Shown in pieces: positions 49,581-62,258 of a DNA stretch of 64,000 nt. How positions within the stretch are numbered: position 1 is the first letter of the stretch; each line of letters begins with the position of its first letter. Source of the DNA: Megalopta genalis (Eukaryota > Arthropoda > Insecta > Hymenoptera > Halictidae); assembly GCF_051020955.1 (NCBI RefSeq), contig NC_135013.1:30937302-31001301 (forward strand). Reading direction: 5' to 3'. The notes beneath the pieces were generated by a model. It saw only the letters and a list, made by a program, of their open reading frames with translations. It was not told the origin of the DNA and made no database searches. A program made the translations under genes and the position numbers.

Positions 49581-50464
49581 TTTTATTCACAGCTAAGCTG
49601 ATTAACGCTTCCCCGCGTCGTTGATAAATTCCTACGCGAAAAGAAAAATTGATATTTATTGTACGTGCACGGTAATTGAATTGAATTTGATTTACTCGGC
49701 TTCATTTACTTCGTTTAATCGACGGAAAGAAATTACAAGCATAATCGAAACAATTTCATAAAATTGAAGTTTATCATATTCGATTAAATTGAATTGCCGA
49801 GCAAAGTTATATCGCATCAATTACTTCATCAGAGGATTCTTACCTCTTGCGAATTTTAATAATATTAAGAAATTATAATAGATCCGAGCAAAAAATTAAT
49901 TTTTAAAAATTGAATTTTAAACGATTCTGTCACTCGCTCCTACTAATACTATAAATAGGATAAATTCTGTTAATAATATAATTCTGATATAATAATATTT
50001 TTAAAAGACTGCGTCGTATATCGATTTGCATAATTCAATTTTTCGCTAAATCGCGTGGTACCTACGTGTCAAAAAAAATCAAACAAAGTCCATCTTTGCT
50101 AAATCTTCGCACCGAGTCTGCCACCTTTTTTCTAGTCGATCTCCGGGCAAGTTGAAGATATTCCAAGCAGAGCCAGTCCCCGAAAACCGTCATTTTCCCG
50201 AAACAAACGGCTCGGAATTATTGCAGCACGAGGGCCAGCTGCTCGCGGAATTTCGCGGACGAACAGTCCGCCGGTAAACGGTTCATTTCCTCGACGATTA
50301 TCGGCGAGTCCATCCTCGAATTATCTAATGCGCCGGACGATGCGTTCGTGGCCGAGACATTAATCATGATGATCGTAACAGTCAACACCGGTTTAACTAT
50401 CGTTGACACTGTCCTCAGGAAATCACGTGTCGGTCCCAGGGTGACGGTGTTCCGACGAGGAGGA

Positions 50465-50482
50465 GGGAGGGGAGGGGAGGGG
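50465..50482 (+). other. canonical G-quadruplex motif
   Basis: Four runs of 3-4 G separated by single A residues. A second motif with five G runs lies at 50664-50690. Confidence 0.8.
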
Positions 50483-50663
50483 CAGAGACGTGATCGGCGA
50501 GTTGGGCCGAATCGGATAAGGAGCCGACAGATTCGCGCGTGGGTGGTCCTTTAGGTTCGATCGTTTAAAATTCCGCGACGTGCTCGCGGCTGCGCGAGCC
50601 GTCTCGACGATAGGCCAGACGTCTTTTCCTCTCTTCATTCAGGTCCGCCGCGGTGTGACTCGA

Positions 50664-50690
50664 GGGGGGTGGGACGCGTGGGTGGGTGGG
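50664..50690 (+). other. G-quadruplex motif
   Basis: Runs of G at 50664-50669, 50671-50673, 50680-50682, 50684-50686 and 50688-50690, with loops of one to six bases. Confidence 0.75.
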
Positions 50691-53600
50691 ACACGCCAGG
50701 GGTTAGCCTAGATTTCTTGTCGGAGGACAAGCGAGGATTCCGAGGCGGCACGGAACTTTTGTGCGTCGACTGGCCGAGTTGGCAGGATACTTTATCGGCG
50801 GACCTCGATCGATCCGATCCGACCCGGCAAGAATCGCCCCTCCGACCCGCCGAGAACACCCCCGAATCGACCGCGATGTCTCCTTCCGTCTTCCCGTTTC
50901 CTTTTTCCCCCCGACTTTCCGCCTACTCGCGCGGTTTCGCTCCTCGGTTTCATTCATTCATTCGCTGGTGTTGCGGCCTTAGGGGTTTGCGGCGGAGTTC
51001 CGATAATATCGGAGCATCGATCGGAGCGATTAGAACCGCGAAACATTATTTTTTGTTGGCTGTTTATAACGGAGCTGAGCTAACAGGCCAGTTGCAGTCG
51101 TTCGTGGTTCGTCTAAGATGACCTGGGATTATGTATCGACTTTTTTGCAAAACGATTGAAGAAATATCTAAATTAATAAATATCACATATTATAATAAAA
51201 ATGACGGAAGCTGGAAGTAAATACTGTTTTTAAGTCGTTAGGAAGCAGTACACGTTAGTTACTCGGTGCTAAGAAAGTATTATTGTTTTCGAGTTTGGCG
51301 ATACGCTGTATCAAAAAATAGTGAAGTCGATTACTGTGGGGATACCAATTGCTGTGCCTTTAGATTTTTATCTCGGACATGCTTAACTCTATATTTATCG
51401 AATAAGGTCTATTAAATATCTGTATTCCTTGGTTTACTCTTTATTATAAAAATTTGATATTAAAATTTAGACAGATTTTAGAAAGCGCGGCAAAAAGGAC
51501 AATCGATTCTTCCTTTAATCAATTCGAATGATTCAAGAACAATATTCTGTTATTCCACAGTGTAACTGAACACTATGAACTATTGTTAATTCATAAATGA
51601 AACAGGAATTTGTCGCTCGAGAAGTGAGAAGCAGAGTTTCGCAGAATTTCTGAGTATTGTACGAGGCTGAAACTGGAGTTGCGGGTCGATCGGTCGCGGA
51701 ACAAAAGCATCAGAAGTTGATCTTTGCAGGTCATTTTTTTCTTTTTTTTCGTAACGGATCTATTGAAAGCTGGTTCGTTTCCCAGTGACAATGCTCGTGG
51801 AGAGAGGAGAGAATGATTTTCGAGGCTCGTGTCTTGTCCGGGTTCAAAGAGCTTGCTCGCCGGGCAACACACAAAAACCGTTCGGCATCGAACAGGCGCT
51901 CGCGGAGGCAGAACAGGTGTAGAAGAATGAGAATAGAGCGGCCGTGCACACACAGCCCCACCGAAAATAGCTTCTCGTTTTCATTTAAATACCGGTTTCC
52001 CGCGGTTCGGACGAAACACGCTCCGGGAAACGCGAAAGGCAGTAATAGGAACCGCGTCGCGCGACGCGAAGCGCGACGTCGCGACCATGTTTTCCTAGGA
52101 AAACACTTTACCCGGAATCTCGGAAGGTTTTAGAGCTTATTGAGGAAGCTCGTCGAGGTCCTTGACATTTTTTTGGGACCTAAGATCAGCCTTTTCTTTG
52201 GGAGATATTTTCAGCGGCTACAGGGAAAACGTTCAAACAATTTTAGTTCACGAATTTAATTGAGTCGAAGAATATAGGATTTATCTTTTTACCAGAAAGC
52301 AAATCATGCAATTATATGCAATTTGAAGCACTACTAATACATGCAGCGGTTCCTGTTAGAACGTGGATAGGAATATTCGATAATTTATTTGCTAATACCT
52401 ACACCACGTGACAACTTAAAAGCATCATTATTGAATATTTATATATATAATGGTATAAAAATAATAAATACGATAAAAATTGGATGAATTCGCTAGAGAA
52501 GCTTCTCTTAGCTTCTCTTTAGAGAATCAGATCCAAGCCAGAATTAATAAACTCCGATTAATAATGAATATTTTTATTGATTAATTAATTTATAACTCAT
52601 AGCCAGTGAAAACATTTCTAAACCCGAAGTCTGCGGTAAATTTACGACTCAATAAAAAACACAGAGCTCACTGTGTCGCCTTTCTCCTTGGAAAAATAAC
52701 CGAAGGTGTCGAGAACTCGCCGAGAATTACGAAAAAGCTGAAGATACCTCAAATCCATGAACAATTTCGGGGTCCAACAGAAATCGTAGGCCCGCGAACA
52801 CAGCTGAATAAATGATTCGGAAGCGGCCGGCACCGACTCGCGCGAAATTTCGCCATGGGATCGTCGAAGGGTGAGGAAGATGGAGCAAATGAGAGTGCAT
52901 CTTTCTCGTCGCGAGGCGAGGAAAACGTTCCGGACGCTTTTCAATCCCGTCGAAGCGAAGCGCTGCCAGAACTCGGCGATCCTCTCAAGTGTGCGCGCGC
53001 TCTCTCTCCTCTCTGCCACGTCCGTTTATTTCAGGGAAACAAAACGAAAACGGTACTTCTCCGCGAGCGACGGCTACACTCGCGGCTACGTACTCTCCTC
53101 CCTCGTTCCAGCGCGACTGGACTCGGGATCTGCGAAGATCGTCGGGTAAACATGACCTACAGAAAGAATCGTCGCGTCTCTTCTTATTCTTCATCCCCTC
53201 GCTCGTCGTTCTGATCGCCTTCGAAACAATAGCGTCACGTTTCGTGCCATTAGGAAAATAATGGAAACGGAAAGCTCGCGGTTAGCCAGCTTATTTGCGT
53301 CCAAGAAAAGATTTTTACAATGGATTTTTTCGTTTAAAAATTCAATCAACTGTTCTGTGACCCAGGTGTGTCCAGACGGACATAACGGGCTCCTAGATCT
53401 TCCAGATCGATAGGCGGATGAAAAATCCTCGAAAGTCGAGGAATGGTAACGAGTCGAAGGCCGTCGCGATACGCGGCCCGCGTTTTCATTCTATTTCAAC
53501 ATCGAATTGATCGTTGTCCCGGTGTCGGTTAAAAGTCTCTCGAGACAATGGCTCGCAGATCTTCCAGATCGATAAGCAGCCCGAGGAATCGTTGGTTCTT

Positions 53601-55311
53601 GGAGGGGCACTCGGGCGATGAAAAATGGCAACAGCCGAAAAGACCGGACCGAATTCTGGTCCAAGGTCGTTCGCCGGAGCGAAAGAGTTAGATTTACGGG
53701 ATGTTAACGATCGTTTTGGTGCGGTAACGGTTACGCGACGTTCCTTGGCCAGCACTTTCACCGGTCCGCCTCGGGAACGACCGCGTAAAACTTGCGTAAA
53801 CCCGTCCCGATAAACCGGCAAGATCGAAGAGAGTTCAAGTTCGGAACGAGTGAAATTTCGAAAGCGAGCAAAACAGCGGCCCGGTTCCGTAACGTTGCCT
53901 GCACGCTAATCTCTCGCGTTTCCGATCGGGAACGGTGGGCTCCGGCGTCCCTAAGCTGGGACTTAAATCTCGCGCCGATCGGTCCCAGAGGGATAGATTG
54001 CGTATTAAGGTCAATATCATAAATCGATGCACGCCGACCGAGACCGTCCCGGTTTAGTAGCGGGCTTTCCGCGCATTTCAGCGACCAGCGCGAGTAATCC
54101 ATTTCCTCTCGTGCGCCCACATCTCGATCCGACGAATGGATGTAAAGCGAGAAATTTGTTCCAGCACGCGCACAAACGCGCGCGGGTATCACGTACGTGG
54201 AGAACCGTGCTCCGCAAAAATCGCCATCGATAACAATGGCACGAACGCGATGAAACGACGCGATCGTCACGCGGATATTAAACGCGCGAAAATAATTAGA
54301 GCGGCGCGTTAACCCTAGCCTGAAATAAAACGAACGGTGGTGTGGTGTTAACGTATCACGGGCTAAATTGACCGGTCGCTCGATTATTCACTTCTCCATG
54401 AATGCGTCTTTACAGTCTCAACAATCGTAAATTGAAACGAAAAAAGCTGACTTTGCATCCGATTTCTGCGTCGGTGTATTATTAATGATGACACGCTTTG
54501 GCACAGAAAAAAAGAGGTAATAAAAAGGAGATAACGAATAGCTTAGTATACATATACTATAATGAATATAGGATAGATATAGATATAGATAAATACATAT
54601 ATACAGACATACGAAGATTAATAAGTAATGGGATAAAGATTATGTTTTAAAATCGTGAACAATGATCGAAACAATGGCAGAGTGTCTGCAAGACGAGCTG
54701 TGAAAATAATTGACGCTATTTCTGCCGATCTTTCGTGTACGCCTATTTTAATCAAATTATTTTTATAATCTTTGTAGAAGAAGTTGAACAATTAATTAAG
54801 GAAAGCCTGATCGAACTTCGGATATAAATAAATATTAACATTTTATAAGCTGACTTTTCACCTGTTTGCTAAAGATAGTAGAAAGATAAAGACGATTATT
54901 CTGATTATTATTATTATTATTATTACGACATAACCACAGTGCGCTGTTTAATTACCAATTGCGTATTATTGCGCAGTTCGGTAGACTCATTTCGCGATGA
55001 GACGCGAAAGGATGCGCGGAGGGTTAAAATCGTTTGTCGCGAGAGAAGAATGCAAGTCGGCCGACGTTGTTCGGCGCCGATCGAAGGTCGTTTAGGGGCG
55101 GGGGTTGAAATTCCAGTGGTAACTGGAATGGCAGAGTAGGTGGCAAAGCGTCCCGGTTCTCGTTCGCAGAATCGGAACGAGTGGGCGGACGACGAAGCAC
55201 ACCGAGATCGTTATTGAAAACTCTTTTCGTGGAAGGAAACTCGTTATCTGCCGTCTGACCGGGGCGTGCACGCGAGAGGGATGCAGCACTGGAGTTAAAC
55301 GGAAGCGGCGT

Positions 55312-55368
55312 TCTGCATGTGGCTTGGTGCATGTGCACGTGCCATGTGCATGTGCATGTGCATGCGCG
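55312..55368. repeat. TGCATG-rich alternating purine-pyrimidine repeat
   Basis: Repeated GTGCAT/GTGCAC units, alternating purine and pyrimidine over most of the tract. Confidence 0.85.
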
Positions 55369-57480
55369 ACGAACGCTGCCGGCGCTCGAATTCGAGGGCC
55401 GGGGGCGTAGTGGCGTGCGTGTGCGTCAGACTAATCAATAAGTTTGTCGACTGTCGGCTAAACAATGTCTAGGCGAGCGGGTGTCAGGTTCGCCGTGGCT
55501 CTCAAAGAGATTTCGCCGCGACTTATCGGGCCGGTCGATCGAGAGTATCGAGACATCGATTTGCGAGGGGTTAGATGCCAGTCACCGCGTGCCGCAGCTC
55601 GGTAAAACCAGTCAAAGGTCGACGAATCAGGTGAATCGCCGTGTGTCACCTTTTAATCAGCCGGGACGTCCGGAAGTTTGATCGATCTGTCTTCCTGGGG
55701 TGGGAAGGAGAGAAAAAAAAGAGAAGCTTCTTAACGTTGCGTTTGATGCGGCAATAAATTCTTTCAGATTTCTTGAACAAGATTGACGGTTCGATTACCG
55801 GAACATTTATCAAACTTTTCCGACAGTCGATTTAAACTGGCAACCGTTTCTATCGGGCTCTACGAGCGGATTAATATTGATCCAGGTTTCCGGATTGAGA
55901 GGATCGAGCATCATCCCGATCAATCGGATAGCCAGTTCGAATCGTTCGCTAATTGCGTAGGGTCCAATTAGAGGCTTTGGCATTGGTCTCGAAGATTCAA
56001 AATTATCGCAAGCAGGATCGATACGCAACTATTTGAATGGTTTCGCGGAACAAAGCGTGTTGCGCACGCGCATATGAAATCGAATGAAATAGTGTTCCGA
56101 TTTAATTACGGCAGTTCCGTTTCGAAAGACCGGCATCGAGCGAGCCCGAATCGAGCTCGAATCGAGCCGGCGCACAACGGAACCGATTCTAAGGCCAGTT
56201 TTCGAGCCGCGAGTGGCTATTGTTGCGCCAACAACGGAGTGTTCGCCGCCGTTCGATAGCGGCGAATCGCACGCGTGCGACACGCGAGCCGATATTTTAT
56301 TTACTCCCGCAACCGGGAAATTGAAACCGAAAACGAGGAGTCCCGAAGCTGTCGATCAGAGGCGCCGCGATTGTTCCCGCGTGTCCAGCGGCTCCGCGAC
56401 GGCCACCGTCCGCTGTAAATTGACCGGAAAACGGCTGGAGAACGTATATCGACGGGAACGGGTTTCCGTCGTTTCGACAGCGAGCCCGGACCGAATGAAT
56501 CAGCCTGGAACAGAGAAAGAGAGAGAGAGAGAGAGGCGGTCGCCAAAACTGCAGCGCCATGTTGCAGCAAAACTGCGGGCGAGAGACGACGCGGGCAAAA
56601 TTTCCAAGCGATTCGAAGCGAGTCACGCGAGTCCCGAATGCCCGGAGATGGGAGCGTCTCGGTCAAGGTCAAGCAATCGATGCTCTGGAATCGTTGAAAC
56701 GCGGTCCAAATGGCCGGTTGGCAGCGGGCCCTGGCGACGCGCGTCACGGGGAGAGGAGCCGAAAGGGGAGAAAGAGAGAGAAGCTTTCACGAAACAAACG
56801 AGCCTTTTTGCGCGAGCGGATCCGTCGCGAAGAACGCTGATTCCGCTTCCCCGCGGCAGCCTGCTGCTGCGATCTACCATGGGCTCGCCTGTTAAATTGA
56901 CCGCGACGACGCTTCCCCCGTCAGCTTCTTTTGCCCTCTCGCTGCTTTGGTCCCGGAGCGCATGGGGCGTGCGATGGGACAGAAACGGTTCAATCAGGAG
57001 GAGGGTGGTTTCGGCTGTTCAAGGACGAGGAGGATGACGCGAGTGCTCGCCGAGCAGAGGCGACGCGGCCAAGGTCGCGCCGCGTCGGACCGAACCACGA
57101 TGAAAATCCCGCCGCGACCCCGCGCAATTATTTGGCATTGCACTTTGGCGAGGCGCGGACGCGACCCTCGGCTGATACACACCGGCTACAGTCGCAGCAC
57201 CGGCTTCGTCGTGTTTCCGGCTGAAAGGATCCTCGAAACCAGCGACGCGCTTCCAAAACCTGCCATTCGGAAATCCGAAACATGAAACAAGCCAGCTTTT
57301 CACGATTTACATTTTACGTTTTTCTTTTCTGACTCCGCGAAGCAAAACTAAGGTCGGCAACAACGAAATTGCAACGTGGACTCTTCGTGTTCGAGCTGTT
57401 CTACGCGAAAAGCATCCCCCGAGCATAGCAACACGCCAGCGGGCCTGCAGAGGAGCAGATCTTTGCGCGCTCGGATCGTA

Positions 57481-57734
57481 TTAACCGTTATCACCGCAAC
57501 TATTTAACGCGACTCTCAAGTCTGCAGTTTACTACTCGGGGTACATATATGCTTGCTAGCGAGTTTTCAAGTGTCGTATTTTACATACGCGATAATTGGA
57601 TGTAAATAATCCTCGAGTCATTTCGAACAATTCTGCGGACGTAAACAGGAGCCGTCGACGAGCGCAGTTTCCGAGTAGAAACGTCGGACGTCAGCGGAGT
57701 TTGACGTTTCACCCCTCGGGGTGATAAGGGTTAA
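57481..57734. mobile_element. TTAA MITE, family C
   Basis: TTAACCGTTATCACCGC at 57481 and CGGGGTGATAAGGGTTAA ending at 57734 are near-perfect inverted ends enclosing 254 bases including both TTAA sites. The inner end CACCCC/GGGGTG can fold on itself. No coding capacity. Confidence 0.7.
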
Positions 57735-57801
57735 ACGTTCGTATCCTGAAAGCGTTGCAGTATGCAGTTCTTGATGTAGAATGCGGAGACGTTCTCAATG
57801 C

Positions 57802-57980
57802 ACAGTAATGTCTCCCTAATTGACGCTCAAATTGTACACAAAAATGGAAGCTCATTTTTATAATTGTTGACAATTCGGAACTATAAAAATGAACTGCAAC
57901 GATCGAATAATCGTATCTCCTCTTCCTAAATTGTCCATTTTTGTGGACGATCTGAGCGTCAATTAGAGAGACATTACTGT
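57802..57980. mobile_element. hairpin element, family B copy 2
   Basis: ACAGTAATGTCTCCCTAATT begins at 57802. AATTAGAGAGACATTACTGT, its near reverse complement, ends at 57980. The similarity continues inward through TGACGCTCA and CACAAAAATGGA for about 48 bases. No coding capacity and no clear target duplication. Confidence 0.8.
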
Positions 57981-60685
57981 ACTTGACGACATTTATACTA
58001 TTTTTTGGTCGGTCAATGATGGCTTCGATCCTACGATGGTTCGAATATAAGTTCTGCATCATTTTTAATATTTCTTGTCACGTTCAAGGGTGCAGAACCT
58101 GTACAAGTAAATAAATTCGGAATTGTGAAAGAGATTTTCGAGCGGCTGCTGTTTCTTCGAAAGGAAATAGAAATCAGACAGTTCGAGCCGAACGTGTACA
58201 AAATATCCGGGGTGCCAAGTGTTCTGGAGGGTACTGGAGAAGAAGCTCGAAGCTTCGCGATCGTCTGAAGGACCTTCGGACAGCCTTGGAAGCGGCGTCG
58301 ACCACGCAACCCGTTTTTATCGCTATTTTTCCACTCGAGCGATACAATTGTTTTCCTGGACCACTTCCAACGAAGATGCATTCGGTTTCCGATGAACCGC
58401 GGCACATGCATTTTACTGATCCGTGACGAGGGGAGAAAGGAGGGGAGATCCCTTACGGATGGAGGGAAGCGTCTATCACGCCAGGACAGCGTTGAATAAA
58501 TAATTGCAGAAGCTCGCCGGAGGCTGTCGACGTGAAAAACGCCTAGTCCCCCGGCTGAAGGGGCGGAATTAACCCCCGATCCAGCAGCGCGTTACCAAGT
58601 TAACGGCTTTCAAAGACGGGGAAGCATGTTCCTGGTGCGGGAAGACCTAGTAGAGTGTGCGCAGCTAGCTCGTCGGATCATCTCTCGGGCCGCGCGGCGA
58701 AAAAATGAGAAGGAAAACGGGCCGTGACGGGCGTGGAGTAGACTCCGCTCGGAAGAGGAGAGAACAAGACACGGTTAAAAAGGAATCGCGAAAGAGAGCC
58801 GAAGAGGAGAAACTGGGGTAACAAGTTCTGCCTCGAAGCTCCTCGAGCATTCGCGCCCGGCCAACGAAATACGAATCGTCGACGACAGGCTGGAAGACAA
58901 AAGCCCGGGCGTCTAAGGGACTCTCTGCGGCCTGACTCTGTGTCGCCTCCCTTGGATATGGGGCGAAGTGTCCGTTTCGCAAATAGACCACGAAATTCGT
59001 CGATCATCGTGACGCATCACGAGATTCTCGCGCATCCTGACGGAAGCCACGTTGATTCATCCGACACGTTCGCTGCCAACTACGAGATTGCGCGTGGGTT
59101 CGTTACTGACGAAAGGGATTCATGTATTACTTTCTACTTATTATTATTTATTTATTTTGTAATGCCGACGTTAGAACAAATTTTTAAAAAATAAGTTTCA
59201 CAGTCAACGGGTTAACCGATTAAATACAGCAGTATAGAGTTTCTTCATGATAATTATTTATATTTCTTTATTTGTTCGTTTTATTTCGTCTTGACCATCA
59301 AATATATAAATCATCTTAAAATTTATATTTCAGCTTTCACTAAAAAATTGCAATTTAAATTACTCTTCTTCTAAACGAGGATGATAAAACGGGGAGAGGG
59401 CGGGGTGCTACATTCTCTGTAGCAGCCCGTATGAAAAACGATTTGCCGCCTAAATCGCTAACGACCGAAACCGATGCTGTAACTAACAATTAGCGCGGCG
59501 AAACTGGACCGAGCTTGAGAAGTTTGAAGAGCATCGAGCTTCCGCGGCTGGTCGAGAAGGCGGAGTCCAGAAACTCGGATGGGAAAGAAAGGCGACGGAA
59601 TAAGAAGTACCTGGAATTCGAAAGCAATAGAGCCGGCGCCCACGCCAGGAAACTCCGGCATTCTGTGTCCCGTTCTCGGCCCGATTTTTCTGGATGCTCG
59701 CCGGGAAACTTTAGCGATCGAATCGATAAAAGGGGGCGACGAGTAGAATGGGGAATCGAAGAGAGGAACGACGGTGGGCTCGCGACGCCGCGGCGCTGCC
59801 AGGGAAATGCAACAAGGAGAAATCACGATGAGAAACGAGCTGCGGGAGAATTGGGTCGCGCCGCGCCGAGCCGAGCAGAGCGGAGCGGGGTTCTGCTACG
59901 CGAAAAACGAACGGAAGGACCGAACAAAAAACGTGGCTTCGCCGTCGCGGCGGATCGTCGATCGTGGAATTGGAAGGAATAAAGGGGAGAACCCGGGTGA
60001 AAACGGATCCGTTCCCGCGCGCGCGCCCATCGTCTATTATTCGGCTTTACAAGCTCGCCGTGTCGCCCGCCCTCGCCGCCTACGACCTATTCCTCCTCGA
60101 TTAATGAGCTTTTCATTTTTCCGTCGCGCGGTTCTCGAACTGGCGAGCGAGCGGAAAAAAGAAAATGATACCACCCCGGGTGCTGCTTGCGTGGGACCAG
60201 CGAAAACAGCCGTGGAAAAATACCGAAGCGGATAAACACTCGGCCGGCGCGTGCGTTTCGGCGCCGAAACAACGCTACCAGCATGGTTTTGTCGGGCTTG
60301 ATTTAGTAAAGCACGGCTTTTAACATCCGCAGTGGCTCGCTCTCGTTCGCGGTATACACGTACATACATACATAGTTGGGTCTCGTCATCCTACGCGTCT
60401 GTTCGTAAATACGGAGCGATGCTCGTTCGACGCTCGCACGTTCCCTTGCGAACTCGGCTTTATTGCGATCGACGTTCCGTTCCGCCGCGGTCAGAATCTC
60501 TTCTACACAGGAAAAGATAGCCCGCTTGAAAATCAACGCGATCTTTATTCACTCGACGTTGCAACCAAGATTTTTGTTTTCGGCTTTTGTCCGAAATATG
60601 GAAACGTAGCGCGAAGGATCCGCGAACTATCGGATTATAAATTACGCAGAATATTACAAAAACTGGCATTTGATTTGCACAGATA

Positions 60686-60754
60686 TTAACTCTTATCGCG
60701 CCAATCGACAGTTAAGCTAGCGTTTTATAAAATTCTTGCAGTGATAAGAGTTAA
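60686..60754. mobile_element. very short TTAA inverted-repeat element
   Basis: TTAACTCTTATC at 60686 pairs with GATAAGAGTTAA ending at 60754, exact over 12 bases and only 69 bases in total. The ends resemble family C (TTAACCGTTATCACC). It is probably an internally deleted relative. Confidence 0.6.
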
Positions 60755-61485
60755 AGAACTGGGCTCACCTTACGAGATAAAACAAACTGCTTGACCGAGT
60801 CGTATCGATTCGAATAGTTCTACTGCAAATCCCAAACCGTAATCATTAGAAATTTTACTATTGAAATGTCTAATCAGTTTTCTCCACTTTTCGGTTGTAA
60901 AAACGCGAAGAAAGTTACCTAATAGAAAATGCTCGAAATTAAGACCCTTTCGTGGTCGGTTCTAAAGCGGCGTGCATCGCCGAGAATTTCGCTAGCACAA
61001 AGTTACATCATTTCTTGGCAAAAAATATCCGAAGATCGCAGGCTGCACCAGAATCGCCCTGTAAGGAGCGTCTCCTTGGCACGTGTCGCTCTCGAACGAC
61101 TCCGTCGCCGTTAGCGTGACATCGTCATCGATGCCAACCTTACGTAGGCTAGTGCACTCTACTGGTCTCGCTTAGGCTGATGCGCGGCTTGTTTACGGGC
61201 TTGACACAATCGTGTTGGAATTTTCTGCGAGCGGCGGCGGCAGCAGCAGGAGCTAACATCTCAAGAAGCACTGCAACGTTCGCGCCGATAGAAGAGACGA
61301 GAATTATCTCTCCGCTTGCTCTCGTCTCCTTCGGGAGAATGGGAGACAGGGAGAGAGGAGAGAGGAGAGAGAGTTCTACTCGAATTCGTCGCTGGGTAAC
61401 GGCGTGCTGTTTCTGTGTCGAAACCATTAATTAACGAGTGGAAAGCAGATCGAGCCTTCACGCACCGTTTAACCGTCCTGCTTAA

Positions 61486-62258
61486 CCGGCGAATTCGTCG
61501 CAGATCTGCTGCGAATTCGATACAAATCCCCCGCGAATCCCTCGCGAGATCTTCTTGCGAATTCCCCAGCAAATCCTCCACGACCCCTTGCGGCCTTGTT
61601 GCCAATCCCTTGCCAATCCTCCGAGAATTCGGTGCAAATACCTCGCGATCCCGACGCGGTGGTCTCATCGCAAATTAGTCGAACTGGAATCGTTGGATGC
61701 GTACGCTTCGTTCGAACGAGCCGAGCTCTGTCTAATTACGGTGATTATGCATCCCGCACTTGCGTTCGTTGTAAATTCTACCTGTATCCTTTCCGCGATC
61801 TTGCCGCTACGACTGCGAAATCTTCTGCGAATTTCCCTCAATTCGCTCGACGATTCCGCGATATGCTGGTAATGCTGGAATCGCGGAATATCTTTCGAAT
61901 AAATGCTTCGAATAAAATTTTACTCGTGCAATATCTCGGGTATGCAATATCTTCGAATAATATTGTACTCGACAAATGTTCCGAATAGAATTTTATTCGA
62001 AATATTTCTCGAATAGAATTTCGTTCGATGAATTTATTCGAAATATTTTACTCGAATCGAGCTCTGCCTAATTACAATAATTCATGCTCCCTCGCGAATT
62101 TTACTACTAAATTCGTCCCCGAACGTTCCGCGAATTGGTCGCAAATTCGTCGCGAGTTTCGCAACGATTTGCTGAAAATCGTCGGAAAGCAGGAAGAGCT
62201 CGCGGTTCGCCGAAATGTATCGAACCTGATTAATTATGCGACCCGCACATGCGTTCGA
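61486..62258. repeat. degenerate repeat field with GCGAATTC and TCGAATA motifs
   Basis: GCGAAT(T/C)C recurs irregularly from 61486. TCGAATA(G)AATTTTATTCG-like palindromic units fill 61883-62060. A block beginning GAGCTCTGTCTAATTACGGT at 61722 returns diverged at 62059, with a shorter match at 62229-62258. No protein was recognised. Confidence 0.6.

Noticed and set aside
56213..57037. 274-residue plus frame, the longest in the right half
   Set aside because: Arginine-rich composition from GC-rich DNA, a GA repeat inside, competing long frames on the other strand and no recognised domain.
61415..61988. Overlapping frames with repeated short motifs
   Set aside because: They reflect the degenerate repeat field and not a repeat protein; the frames shift between copies.
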